A DNA stretch of 64,000 nucleotides from Clostridium mediterraneense (GTDB taxonomy: Bacteria > Bacillota > Clostridia > Clostridiales > Clostridiaceae): contig NZ_LT594785.1 in the NCBI RefSeq assembly GCF_900091705.1, positions 1,158,858-1,222,857 on the forward strand. The letters run 5' to 3'. The notes beneath the pieces are model-generated. The model searched no databases and had not been told where the DNA came from. It saw nothing but the letters and a program-made list of their open reading frames with translations. This document shows, one piece after another, positions 56,607-64,000 of this stretch (position 1 is its first letter; every line of letters begins with the position of its first letter). The position numbers were made by a program, and so were the translations under genes.

Positions 56607-57962
56607 ATGTTAGAATTAAACTTTGATGAAATATTGAGTGCTGTAAATGGTGAAGCAATAAAAGTTCCTAAGGTTTATACAGGAAAAAAGGTTTCAACAG
56701 ATACTAGAAAGATTGAAAAAGATAGTATATTTATAACTTTAAAAGGTGAAAATTTTGATGCTAATCAATATGTTAAAGATGCTATAGATAAAGGTGCTAG
56801 TTTAGTTATTTTAGAAGAAGTATTATTTGACATTAAAGATTTAGATGAAAATGTAGGAATAATAAAAGTTGAAAATGGTGAAAAAGCACTTGCAAATCTA
56901 GCTAGTTTTTATAGAAATAAGCTTGGAATAAAAGTAATTGGTGTCACTGGATCAACAGGTAAGACTTCAACAAAAGATATAATGTCAGCTGTTTTAAGTT
57001 CAAAGTTAAAGGTATTTAAAACAAAAGGAAACTTCAATAATCATATAGGTTTACCTTTAATGATATTAGAGTTAGATAGTAGCTATGATGTTGCTATATT
57101 AGAAATGGGAATGAGCAATTTAAAGGAAATAAACTTCCTTGCTAATATTGCTAGACCAGAAATGGCTGTTATAACTAATATAGGATTATCACATATAGAA
57201 AATTTAAAAACACAAGATAATATTTTAAAAGCTAAAATGGAAATTGCAGATTTCTTTAATAAAGATAATGTTTTAGTTGTTAATGGTGATGATAAAATGT
57301 TATCTACAGTTAACAATAAAAAATATAAACTAATTAAGACAGGTATAGACAAAGAGTTAATTTTAAGAGCAGAAAATATTAACTTAGATAATTTAAGCTC
57401 TAAATTTGATATAATAGATGGAAATCAAAAATATAGTTTCTCTTTACCAATGCCAGGAAAGCATAATATTCAAAACTTTATGTTATCTTATGCAATTGCT
57501 AAGGAATTAAATCTTTCAGTAGAAGATATGCAAAAAGGAATAGAAAATATAGAAGTTACATCAATGAGATTAGATTTAAAAGATGCAAATGGATATAAAA
57601 TCTTAGATGACTGTTATAATTCTAGTCCAGATTCAGTAAAATCTGCTATAGATGTTCTTATGTCATTAAAGGGGAATAGAAAAATAGGAGTTCTTGGAAC
57701 TATGAGAGAACTTGGTGATGAATCTATTAATGCTCATAATGAAATAGGAAGATATGCTAAAGAAAAAGGTCTAGATAAATTATTTGTATTTGGAAGCTTT
57801 TCAGAAAATATAAAAAACGGTTTTGGTGATGCTTGTGCAGTGTACGAAAGTAAAGCAGCTTTAATAGAGGATTTAAAAGCATATATACAAAAGGATGATA
57901 TAGTTTTAGTAAAGGCTTCAAGAGGATTAAAGTTTGAAGAAATAACAAAAGCCATAATTTAA
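56607..57962 (+). CDS. murF: UDP-N-acetylmuramoyl-tripeptide--D-alanyl-D-alanine ligase
   Basis: Adds D-Ala-D-Ala, completing the UDP-MurNAc-pentapeptide. 451 residues of Mur-ligase fold. The P-loop GSTGKTS is at 115-121. It is followed by GNFNNHIGLPLMIL, AILEMGMSNLKEI and TNIGLSHIENL, and in the C-terminal domain DDCYNSSPDSVKSAI. The ATG at 56607 has AGGAG 8 bases upstream; an in-frame GTG at 56598 overlaps the site. It lies between murE and mraY. Confidence 0.97.
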   Translation: MLELNFDEILSAVNGEAIKVPKVYTGKKVSTDTRKIEKDSIFITLKGENFDANQYVKDAIDKGASLVILEEVLFDIKDLDENVGIIKVENGEKALANLASFYRNKLGIKVIGVTGSTGKTSTKDIMSAVLSSKLKVFKTKGNFNNHIGLPLMILELDSSYDVAILEMGMSNLKEINFLANIARPEMAVITNIGLSHIENLKTQDNILKAKMEIADFFNKDNVLVVNGDDKMLSTVNNKKYKLIKTGIDKELILRAENINLDNLSSKFDIIDGNQKYSFSLPMPGKHNIQNFMLSYAIAKELNLSVEDMQKGIENIEVTSMRLDLKDANGYKILDDCYNSSPDSVKSAIDVLMSLKGNRKIGVLGTMRELGDESINAHNEIGRYAKEKGLDKLFVFGSFSENIKNGFGDACAVYESKAALIEDLKAYIQKDDIVLVKASRGLKFEEITKAII

Positions 57963-57972
57963 AGCACATATT

Positions 57973-58013
57973 AAGGAGGTGGAGCTACTTATAATAAAAA
58001 GTAGCAAACAGAA
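57973..58013 (+). promoter_or_regulatory. Split mraY initiation region: Shine-Dalgarno, hairpin, then ATG
   Basis: An excellent AAGGAGGTGG (57973-57982) lies 30 bases before the mraY ATG, too far for normal initiation. A perfect 7-bp hairpin fills most of the space: GCTACTT (57984-57990) with AAGTAGC (57999-58005). Folding it leaves about 8-10 bases between the site and the ATG. An in-frame TAG at 58002 rules out any longer start. Confidence 0.6.
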
Positions 58014-58997
58014 ATGGAAACAATTAAAAATTTAATAAATCCAGAAATAGTCACGACTCTTATACTTGGGTTTATAGTAGCAGCAATAATAGGACCTATT
58101 ATTATACCAATGTTACATAAACTTAAATTTGGACAAAATATAAGAGAAGATGGACCACAGAGTCACTTAAAGAAAGCTGGAACTCCAACAATTGGAGGAT
58201 TAATATTTATAATATCAGCAAGTATTGTATGTTTAGCAATGGTTTTATTCTCTGATAATAAAAATTCATCAGAGGCTATAGTAACAATGTTAGCATTTAT
58301 AGGTTTTGGTTTTGTAGGATTCCTAGATGATATTCTAAAGATTATACATAAGAATAATTTAGGACTTAGGGCTTGGCAAAAGATGATTCTATTATTAATA
58401 GTTTCAGGTGGACTTGCTTACTATGCTAATGAGTATATAGGAACAACTATTGATATACCATTTACAAGTATTAACTTAAATCTTGGATATTTATATATTC
58501 CTCTTGTTGTAATTTACTTTGCTGGAGTAACAAATGCTGTTAACTTAACAGATGGACTTGATGGACTTGCAACATCAATAACTGTTTTAGTTTCAACATT
58601 CCTTGCAATAGTAAGTTATAAGACAAACCATATGAGCTTAGCTATATTCTGTGTTGCTCTTTCAGGTTCATTACTAGGATTCTTAAGATTTAATGCTTTC
58701 CCAGCGAGAGTATTTATGGGAGATACAGGATCACTTGCTTTAGGTGGAGCAATAGCTACTGTAGCATTATTCTTAAAGATGCCAATAATATTAGTAATTA
58801 TTGGAGGTATCTATGTAGTAGAAACACTATCAGTTATATTACAGGTAGGATCATTTAAATTGAGAAAGAAGAGAATCTTTAAAATGGCTCCACTTCATCA
58901 TCACTTTGAACAAGAAGGTTGGACAGAAACAAAGATAGTATCAATATTCTCAATTATCACAGTTGTACTTTGCTTTATAGGTTTCCTATCTATTTAA
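58014..58997 (+). CDS. mraY: Phospho-N-acetylmuramoyl-pentapeptide transferase
   Basis: Moves phospho-MurNAc-pentapeptide onto undecaprenyl phosphate, forming lipid I. A 327-residue membrane protein with about ten helices. Signatures are [31 protein letters not shown] (catalytic Asp pair), [28 protein letters not shown] and [13 protein letters not shown] (the HHH motif). All catalytic Asp and His residues are present. ftsW follows after 23 bases. In many Firmicutes murD would come next, but it is absent here. Start discussed under the initiation-region entry. Confidence 0.98.
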   Translation: METIKNLINPEIVTTLILGFIVAAIIGPIIIPMLHKLKFGQNIREDGPQSHLKKAGTPTIGGLIFIISASIVCLAMVLFSDNKNSSEAIVTMLAFIGFGFVGFLDDILKIIHKNNLGLRAWQKMILLLIVSGGLAYYANEYIGTTIDIPFTSINLNLGYLYIPLVVIYFAGVTNAVNLTDGLDGLATSITVLVSTFLAIVSYKTNHMSLAIFCVALSGSLLGFLRFNAFPARVFMGDTGSLALGGAIATVALFLKMPIILVIIGGIYVVETLSVILQVGSFKLRKKRIFKMAPLHHHFEQEGWTETKIVSIFSIITVVLCFIGFLSI

Positions 58998-59020
58998 ATT
59001 TAAATTAGGAGGAATATTTA

Positions 59021-60148
59021 ATGGGGTTGAAATCATTAAAGAAAAATGGTACAGACAACTTTGACTATATTTTGTTTTCAACAATTATAGTACTTCTTAC
59101 TATTGGGATCATAATGGTTTATAGTGCTAGCTTTTACCAAGCTATGATTAAAGAAAATAATGGAATGTATTATTTTACAAGACAATTAGCATTTGGTATA
59201 GTTGGCTGCGTTGCTATGTTTATATTATCTAGAATAGATTATGGTATTTGGAAAAAATGGGTTATACCTGCACTTGTTGTAGCTATAATTTTCTTACTTT
59301 TATTATTAATTGGACCTAAAGCAATTTTGCACTCAGCTAATGGTGCTACAAGATGGATAAAGCTTGGACCAATGACATTTCAGCCATCTGAAATTGCAAA
59401 GTATGCTATAGTTTTATATCTTGCATCAGCTCTTTCAACTAAGGGAGAAAAAATTAAAACTGTTAAAGGATTTGGTGGTCCACTTTTAGTAGCAGTTTTA
59501 TTTGCTGGACTTGTTCTTGCTCATAATAATCTTAGTATAGCTTCAGTAATCATGTTTGTAACTATATCAATGATTTTTGTAGCTGGAGCTAAGCTCACTC
59601 ATATGGGAATGTTAGGACTAGCAGGATTTTGTGCAGGGGTTTTAGGTATATTTATTCAACCATATAGAGTAGCAAGACTTATGAATTTTATAAATCCATG
59701 GAAAGATGCTGCTGGGGATGGATATCAATTAATTCAATCATTCTATTCTTTAGGTGCAGGTGGAGTTGTAGGGCTTGGTCTTGGTAAGTCAAGACAAAAG
59801 ACTATGTATATGCCAGAACCTCATAATGATTTTATCTTTTCTATAATAGGAGAAGAATTAGGACTTATAGGTTGCACTTTTATAATTGCATTATTTATAT
59901 TGTTTATATATAGGGGGATTAAAATATCCATAGCTGCAAAAGATGTTTATGGAACACTTCTTGCAGTAGGAATAACTGCCATAATAGCATTCCAAGCTAT
60001 TATAAATATAGCAGTTGTAAGTGGATCTATGCCAGTAACAGGTGTACCACTTCCGTTTATAAGTTATGGAGGAACATCTTTAGTTATAAATCTTTCTGCA
60101 ATGGGTATTTTATTAAATATATCAAGACAAAGTAAAAAAACAATATAA
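59021..60148 (+). CDS. ftsW: SEDS-family peptidoglycan glycosyltransferase FtsW/SpoVE
   Basis: Polymerises lipid II with a partner class B PBP. A 375-residue protein with about ten membrane helices. It has GIIMVYSASFYQA at helix 1, the large loop NGATRWIKLGPMTFQPSEIAKYAIVLYLA, SLGAGGVVGLGLGKSRQK, PEPHNDFIFSIIGEELG (with the catalytic Asp region) and GVPLPFISYGGTSLV. Motifs do not separate FtsW from SpoVE, and only one SEDS gene lies here, downstream of two PBPs. GGAGGAA precedes the ATG. Confidence 0.94.
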   Translation: MGLKSLKKNGTDNFDYILFSTIIVLLTIGIIMVYSASFYQAMIKENNGMYYFTRQLAFGIVGCVAMFILSRIDYGIWKKWVIPALVVAIIFLLLLLIGPKAILHSANGATRWIKLGPMTFQPSEIAKYAIVLYLASALSTKGEKIKTVKGFGGPLLVAVLFAGLVLAHNNLSIASVIMFVTISMIFVAGAKLTHMGMLGLAGFCAGVLGIFIQPYRVARLMNFINPWKDAAGDGYQLIQSFYSLGAGGVVGLGLGKSRQKTMYMPEPHNDFIFSIIGEELGLIGCTFIIALFILFIYRGIKISIAAKDVYGTLLAVGITAIIAFQAIINIAVVSGSMPVTGVPLPFISYGGTSLVINLSAMGILLNISRQSKKTI

Positions 60149-60149
60149 T

Positions 60150-60189
60150 AAAAAAGAGTTATCTTTAGATAAAAAGATAGCTCTTTTTT
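60150..60189 (+). terminator. Rho-independent terminator of the murE-ftsW segment
   Basis: A 16-bp stem with one G-T pair (60150-60165 with 60174-60189) and a T-run, directly after the ftsW stop codon. Same sequence family as 24469 and 40162. Confidence 0.88.
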
Positions 60190-60333
60190 TATTGTAAATT
60201 TATATAAATTGTTAAAATTATTATAACTTATAAGCTTTAATACAATTTTTAACAAAAAACTAATGAAAAAATGTAAATGAAATGATATTATTATTTTATA
60301 CATTATCAAATTTTTACAATTAAGGGGATTATA

Positions 60334-61116
60334 ATGAATAAAAAAATACAGGCATATGTTGCAAGAAAAGAACGTAAGAAAAAAATAAGGAAAATTATTT
60401 TAGGTAGTATAAGTTTTATTTGTATAGTTACATTAATTTTTGTTAAGGCTCCTTTTTTGAATATTAGTAAGATAAATATTAAAGGAAATAAAATACTTAA
60501 GGATAATAAGGTACTTCAAAGTAAAAGTGTTTTAGGAAGTAATATATTTTTACTAGATAAGAATAAGTTACAAGAGGATATTTTAAAAAATCCATATATA
60601 AAATCAGTAGATATTAAAAGGATTTTACCTAATGAATTAGAAGTCGTAATAGAAGAAAGAAAAATGATATATAGAGTAAAAGACAATAATAAAAGTTATA
60701 TCTTAAATAAAGATTTAATAATTATGGCTATATCAAATAATCCAGATGGAATGTCTCTTATTGACCTTAAGGGCGTTAAAATACAAAATAGAACAGTAGG
60801 ACAAGCGATAACTAATAATAAGGCTGTAATAGCATTAGCAGATAAAATAGGAAGTGAATTTATATCAGAAAAAAATAAAAATACATTCACAAGTTTAGAT
60901 TTAAGTTCTACAAATAATATAGTTTTACATAAAGATAAGATAAAAATAATAATGGGAAATGATAAAGACTTGCAAAAAAAATATGAAAAAGCTTATAAGA
61001 TAATAAATGATAAGGATATAGATTTAAAAGATGGGTATATTGATGTTAGTTTTATAGATCAACCAGTAATAAAAGGAAATATAAAAAAGGATTTGTTAGA
61101 GGGGGATAAAGAATGA
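60334..61116 (+). CDS. divIB: Cell division protein DivIB/FtsQ
   Basis: A 260-residue bitopic divisome protein. A short basic cytoplasmic N-terminus is followed by one membrane helix (about 20-40). The POTRA domain begins near 47 (ISKINIKGNKILKDNKVL ... NIFLLDKNKLQEDILKNPYIKSVDIKRILPNELEVVIEER). The beta domain follows (VKDNNKSYILNKDLIIM, LIDLKGVKI). AAGGGGA precedes the ATG. It starts a new transcript after the ftsW terminator; the next gene overlaps its stop codon by 4 bases. Confidence 0.93.
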   Translation: MNKKIQAYVARKERKKKIRKIILGSISFICIVTLIFVKAPFLNISKINIKGNKILKDNKVLQSKSVLGSNIFLLDKNKLQEDILKNPYIKSVDIKRILPNELEVVIEERKMIYRVKDNNKSYILNKDLIIMAISNNPDGMSLIDLKGVKIQNRTVGQAITNNKAVIALADKIGSEFISEKNKNTFTSLDLSSTNNIVLHKDKIKIIMGNDKDLQKKYEKAYKIINDKDIDLKDGYIDVSFIDQPVIKGNIKKDLLEGDKE

Positions 61117-61844
61117 GAAAATTATCTTCTCAGTTAACTCTTGCAGTAGTATGTACACTTTTAGGATTTATGTTAACAAGTCAATTAAAGCTTATGCAGG
61201 ATAAAGAAAAAGCAACTTTAGATGGATATGATAAAGAAGATATTATACAAGAAATAGATGGCTTAAAAAAACAGAAAAAGGATCTTCTAAAAGAAAATAA
61301 GTTATTATCTGAGGAACTTAAAAATATAGAGGAAAAAGCTGTTGCCGAAGGAGAGCTTGAAGTTAAAACAAAAGAAGATTTAGATAAATCTAGAATGCTT
61401 TTAGGACAAGAGGATGTAAAGGGACCAGGAATTATTCTTTATATTAATTTGAAATCACCATTAGTTATAGGTCAAAATGTAAATTATATAAGAGAGTATG
61501 AACTTACTCATTTAGTAAACTTATTAAATTTTTCAGGAGCAGAAGCTATTTCTATAAATGGATATAGGATAACTCCTCAAACTGGAATTAAAAATGCAAG
61601 TGATTTTATATGGATTGGTGATGATGCTAGGATATCTCCATCTAAATCTATAGAGATAAGAGCTATAGGAAATATTGAAAATTTAAAGAAGGGAATTACC
61701 TTTCCAAGGGAGATGGAATTTGGTTCTTTAATAAATTATGATTATAAAATTGAGGAAAAACAAGAGTTAAAAATAGAGAAGAGTACTTATACTATAAGTA
61801 ATAAGTATTTAGAAAAAGTGAGTGAAAAAGTAAGTGAAAAGTAA
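61113..61844 (+). CDS. DUF881 family membrane protein (YlxW/YlxX-type), first copy
   Basis: A 243-residue protein with one N-terminal membrane helix (about 8-22). It is followed by a coiled coil (about 45-80, rich in K/E/L) and the DUF881 domain: LGQEDVKGPGIILYINLK, LTHLVNLLNFSGAEAISINGYRITPQTG and FIWIGDDARISPSKSIEIRAIGN. Role unknown; family members lie in division clusters of Gram-positives. The ATG overlaps the divIB stop, implying translational coupling. An imperfect KVSEKVSEK repeat ends the protein. Confidence 0.9.
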   Translation: MRKLSSQLTLAVVCTLLGFMLTSQLKLMQDKEKATLDGYDKEDIIQEIDGLKKQKKDLLKENKLLSEELKNIEEKAVAEGELEVKTKEDLDKSRMLLGQEDVKGPGIILYINLKSPLVIGQNVNYIREYELTHLVNLLNFSGAEAISINGYRITPQTGIKNASDFIWIGDDARISPSKSIEIRAIGNIENLKKGITFPREMEFGSLINYDYKIEEKQELKIEKSTYTISNKYLEKVSEKVSEK

Positions 61845-61856
61845 TAGGGGGAAAAA

Positions 61857-62198
61857 ATGATTGTTTTTATAGGTCTTTTAGTTGGTATAGTTTTAGGAAT
61901 TGTATGGCCTGGTAATATACCAGATAAGTTCTCACCATATATATCTATAGCTATACTTGCTTCATTATGTTCAGTTTTTGGAGCTGTAAGAGCTATATTA
62001 TCAAAAAATTTTAAAACAGATATATTTATTTCAGGATTTTTTGGTAATGCTATTCTTGCAGCAATATTAGTTTATATAGGGGAGAAGCTTGGAATGCCTT
62101 TACATTTTGCTGCAGTTATATTTTTTGGTGTAAGAATATTTGAAAATTTTGCAATTATAAGAATAGTTCTTTTAGAAAAAGCAAGAGTGGAAGATTAG
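61857..62198 (+). CDS. sbp: Small basic protein (DUF1290 family, Sbp)
   Basis: A 113-residue integral membrane protein with about three helices. FIGLLVGIVLGIVWPGNIPDKFSPYISIAILASL is the family's opening, followed by VFGAVRAIL, FISGFFGNAILAAILVYIGEKLG and GVRIFENFAIIRI. It resembles Bacillus Sbp, which lies between the two DUF881 genes in division clusters. Function unknown. AGGGGG lies just upstream. Its stop codon abuts the next ATG. Confidence 0.92.
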   Translation: MIVFIGLLVGIVLGIVWPGNIPDKFSPYISIAILASLCSVFGAVRAILSKNFKTDIFISGFFGNAILAAILVYIGEKLGMPLHFAAVIFFGVRIFENFAIIRIVLLEKARVED

Positions 62199-62933
62199 AT
62201 GAGAAATACAGAAGCTAATTTTTTTATATTTATTGCTGCAATTATGTTGGGGTTATTAATTTCACTTAATATAAATATAACTAAGTTTCCAAAGAAAGTT
62301 GTATTAAGTGTAAAAGAGTATCAAGATGCATATGAGGAAAGAGCTAGATTACAGTCAGATTTAATAGCTTTAAAAAAGGAAAAAGAAAGTTTATTAGAAA
62401 AAAAAGATAAGAATATAAAAAGTAATACTGAAAATGAACTTGAAGTAGATAGTTTAATAGATGAACTAGAGGCTAATAACAATATTTTAGGAGTAAATGA
62501 TGTACAGGGAGAAGGTCTTATAGTAACTTTAGAAGATGGAAAGAAAGCTTTTGAGTCTGAGGTGGTTGATAGTTTTATACAAATGCAAAGAACTATACAT
62601 GATAATGATATGACGGAAGTTTTAAATGATATAAAATATGCAGGAGCAGAAGCTATTTCGATAAATGATCATAGAGTTATATTTAATAGTTCTGTATATT
62701 GTGGGGGTCAATTTTTAATTATAAATGGAGTAAAGACTCCTGCTCCTTTTAGAATTAAGATGATAGGTGATATAGAAACTATTAAGAATAGATTATTAGC
62801 TAGTGATGGAGTTTTAGCAAAAATGAAGACTAGAGGAATACAAGTAAGTATTGAGGAAGAAAAAAATCTAAAAATATTTTCCTATATAAAAAATATAAAT
62901 TATAATAATATTAAAATTATTAAAAATGATTAA
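62199..62933 (+). CDS. DUF881 family membrane protein (YlxX-type), second copy
   Basis: A 244-residue paralogue of the protein two genes upstream. It has an N-terminal helix (about 7-24), a coiled coil (about 40-75), then LGVNDVQGEGLIVTLEDGKKAF, VLNDIKYAGAEAISINDHRVIFNSSVYCGGQFLIING and the PFRIKMIGDIETIK end. The two DUF881 genes flank sbp exactly as in Bacillus. There is no gap to sbp, so translation is probably coupled. ftsZ, which often follows here, is absent. Confidence 0.9.
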   Translation: MRNTEANFFIFIAAIMLGLLISLNINITKFPKKVVLSVKEYQDAYEERARLQSDLIALKKEKESLLEKKDKNIKSNTENELEVDSLIDELEANNNILGVNDVQGEGLIVTLEDGKKAFESEVVDSFIQMQRTIHDNDMTEVLNDIKYAGAEAISINDHRVIFNSSVYCGGQFLIINGVKTPAPFRIKMIGDIETIKNRLLASDGVLAKMKTRGIQVSIEEEKNLKIFSYIKNINYNNIKIIKND

Positions 62934-63000
62934 AAATTTTAAATAAAAATTGAATTTTTTAAGAAATAGTATAAAATAAAAAGGAGGGAAGTGAAAGAAG

Positions 63001-63663
63001 ATGAATATAAAGGATAATATAAGAAATTTATTGGATTATATACCTGATTATGTGAATCTAATTGCTGTATCTAAAACTAAACCCTTAAAAGATTTGGAAG
63101 AAGCTTATAAATGTGGAATTAGAGATTTTGGAGAAAATAAGGTTCAGGAACTTTGTGACAAATATGAAAACTTTCATAAAGATGTAAGATGGCATTTAAT
63201 TGGTCATTTACAGAAAAATAAAGTTAAATATATTGTTGGTAAAGTACATCTAATTCATTCTTTAGATAGTATTTCCCTAGTAAAAGAATTAGAAAAACGA
63301 TTTAGTAAAGAAAATATTGTTGCAAATACTCTAATTCAATTAAATATAGGTAGAGAAAGTCAAAAATATGGGGTTTTAGAAGAAGATATTTATGATATAA
63401 TTAAAGAGATAGAAAAATGTAATAATATACTAGTCAAGGGTTTAATGGTTATTATCCCTAAAGGTAGTAAAGAAGAAAATATAAAATATTTTAAAAAAAC
63501 AAAAGAGATATTTGAAATTTTAAAAAATCAAGAGTTTAACAATATATCAATGGAGATTTTATCTATGGGAATGACTCATGATTATGAAGAAGCTATAGAT
63601 GAAGGAAGTAATTTGATTAGGGTTGGCGAAGGTATTTTTGGAAAAAGAAATTATATAAATTAG
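63001..63663 (+). CDS. ylmE: PLP homeostasis protein, YggS/YlmE family
   Basis: A 220-residue single-domain TIM barrel that binds pyridoxal phosphate and buffers the cell's vitamin B6 pool. The PLP lysine is K25 in LIAVSKTKP. Other signatures are DFGENKVQEL, WHLIGHLQKNKVKYIV, IHSLDS, QLNIGRESQKYGV and SMGMTHDYEEAIDEGSNLIRVGEGIFG. GGAGGGAAG precedes the ATG. It lies 12 bases before sepF, as in the ylmE-sepF order of Firmicutes; the ylmD gene common upstream is missing. Confidence 0.96.
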   Translation: MNIKDNIRNLLDYIPDYVNLIAVSKTKPLKDLEEAYKCGIRDFGENKVQELCDKYENFHKDVRWHLIGHLQKNKVKYIVGKVHLIHSLDSISLVKELEKRFSKENIVANTLIQLNIGRESQKYGVLEEDIYDIIKEIEKCNNILVKGLMVIIPKGSKEENIKYFKKTKEIFEILKNQEFNNISMEILSMGMTHDYEEAIDEGSNLIRVGEGIFGKRNYIN

Positions 63664-63675
63664 GAGGGTTTTATT

Positions 63676-64000
63676 ATGCCAAAAATGATAGGAAAAATGA
63701 AGGAATTTTTAGGATTTGAAGCAGAGGAAGAATATGAAGATGAATTCTTAGAAGCAGAAGATGATTTTGAAGAAGATTATGAACCAGTTGTTAAAACACC
63801 TTTACAAAGTTCAGTTAACAATTCAAACAAAGTAGTAAGTATACATACAGCTTCATCAGCAAAGGTTGTTATAACAAAACCAACATCATATGATGATTCA
63901 TTAGAAATTTGTAATTCATTAAGAAATAGAAATATCGTTATTATAAATACAAGTGCTTTAGAAACTAAAGTAGCTAGAAGATTATTAGATTTTGTTAGTG
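63676..64000 (+). CDS. sepF: Cell division protein SepF, 3'-truncated by the window end
   Basis: SepF anchors and aligns FtsZ filaments at the membrane. The first 108 codons are visible. An N-terminal amphipathic membrane-binding segment ([14 protein letters not shown]) is followed by a very acidic linker ([10 protein letters not shown] and similar). The start of the SepF core follows, with [31 protein letters not shown] and [18 protein letters not shown] lies 8 bases before the ATG. The end lies outside the window. Confidence 0.95.
   Translation, partial: MPKMIGKMKEFLGFEAEEEYEDEFLEAEDDFEEDYEPVVKTPLQSSVNNSNKVVSIHTASSAKVVITKPTSYDDSLEICNSLRNRNIVIINTSALETKVARRLLDFVS

Overview
The window reads as ordinary chromosome of a low-GC, endospore-forming Firmicute, almost certainly Clostridium sensu stricto (cluster I). 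The DNA is very AT-rich, with A/T-ending codons and strong GGAGG-type ribosome binding sites. T-box leaders control aminoacyl-tRNA synthetase genes. Spore genes are scattered through it: a small acid-soluble spore protein, PdaA, YtxC and a SpoVD-like PBP. I see no prophage, transposon, CRISPR array or genomic island. Most genes are on the + strand, with small - strand islands that usually converge on bidirectional terminators.

Layout. 1-3.4 kb: end of an M16 peptidase, recX, a membrane transglutaminase-like protein and a TPR protein. 3.5-7.9 kb: Val T-box, valS and folC. 7.9-18.2 kb: a PAQR/hemolysin III protein, an AI-2E family permease, a DUF4364 protein, a polysaccharide deacetylase, a tandem OB-fold ssDNA-binding protein, the lysine/DAP genes (dapH apart; asd-dapA-dapB as a - strand operon), cobO, a divergent SASP, a methyltransferase and hslO. 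18.3-26.3 kb: tRNA-Cys, an unrecognised 1052-residue repeat protein, a Nudix hydrolase, a chemoreceptor with a sigma-D-like promoter, a GME-fold-like protein and ytxC. 26.4-30.7 kb: infC-rpmI-rplT behind an attenuator leader, ktrB-ktrA and a SpoU-type methyltransferase. 30.7-40.2 kb: Phe T-box, pheS-pheT, zapA, a U32 protein and mutS2. 40.3-48.5 kb: a small membrane protein, a DUF523 protein, a HAD phosphatase, rplY/ctc, phosphoglucomutase, a TPR protein, a cyclodeaminase-like protein, pdaA and ychF. 49-64 kb: a division and cell-wall (dcw) cluster, rsmH-ftsL-pbpB-spoVD-murE-murF-mraY-ftsW-divIB-DUF881-sbp-DUF881-ylmE-sepF, cut by the window end inside sepF.

How the genes work together. asd, dapA, dapH and dapB supply meso-diaminopimelate, which MurE adds to the peptidoglycan precursor. 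MurF and MraY continue that pathway, and FtsW with the two class B PBPs polymerise and cross-link the product at the septum and in the spore. FtsL, DivIB, ZapA and SepF belong to the divisome. PdaA modifies spore cortex.

The most unusual signals are regulatory or architectural. They are a Shine-Dalgarno/hairpin/ATG arrangement before mraY, an ATT start for infC behind an attenuator, a sigma-D-like promoter before the chemoreceptor, a sigma-G-like promoter before pdaA, a three-copy ~20-bp repeat in the long gap before rsmH, and a recurring terminator sequence. I find no convincing new multi-gene system. The best single unknown is the 1052-residue protein at 18555-21713, which has three ~65-residue repeats and two PH-like C-terminal modules. 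Start sites were chosen from ribosome binding sites and often lie a few codons inside the longest open frame.
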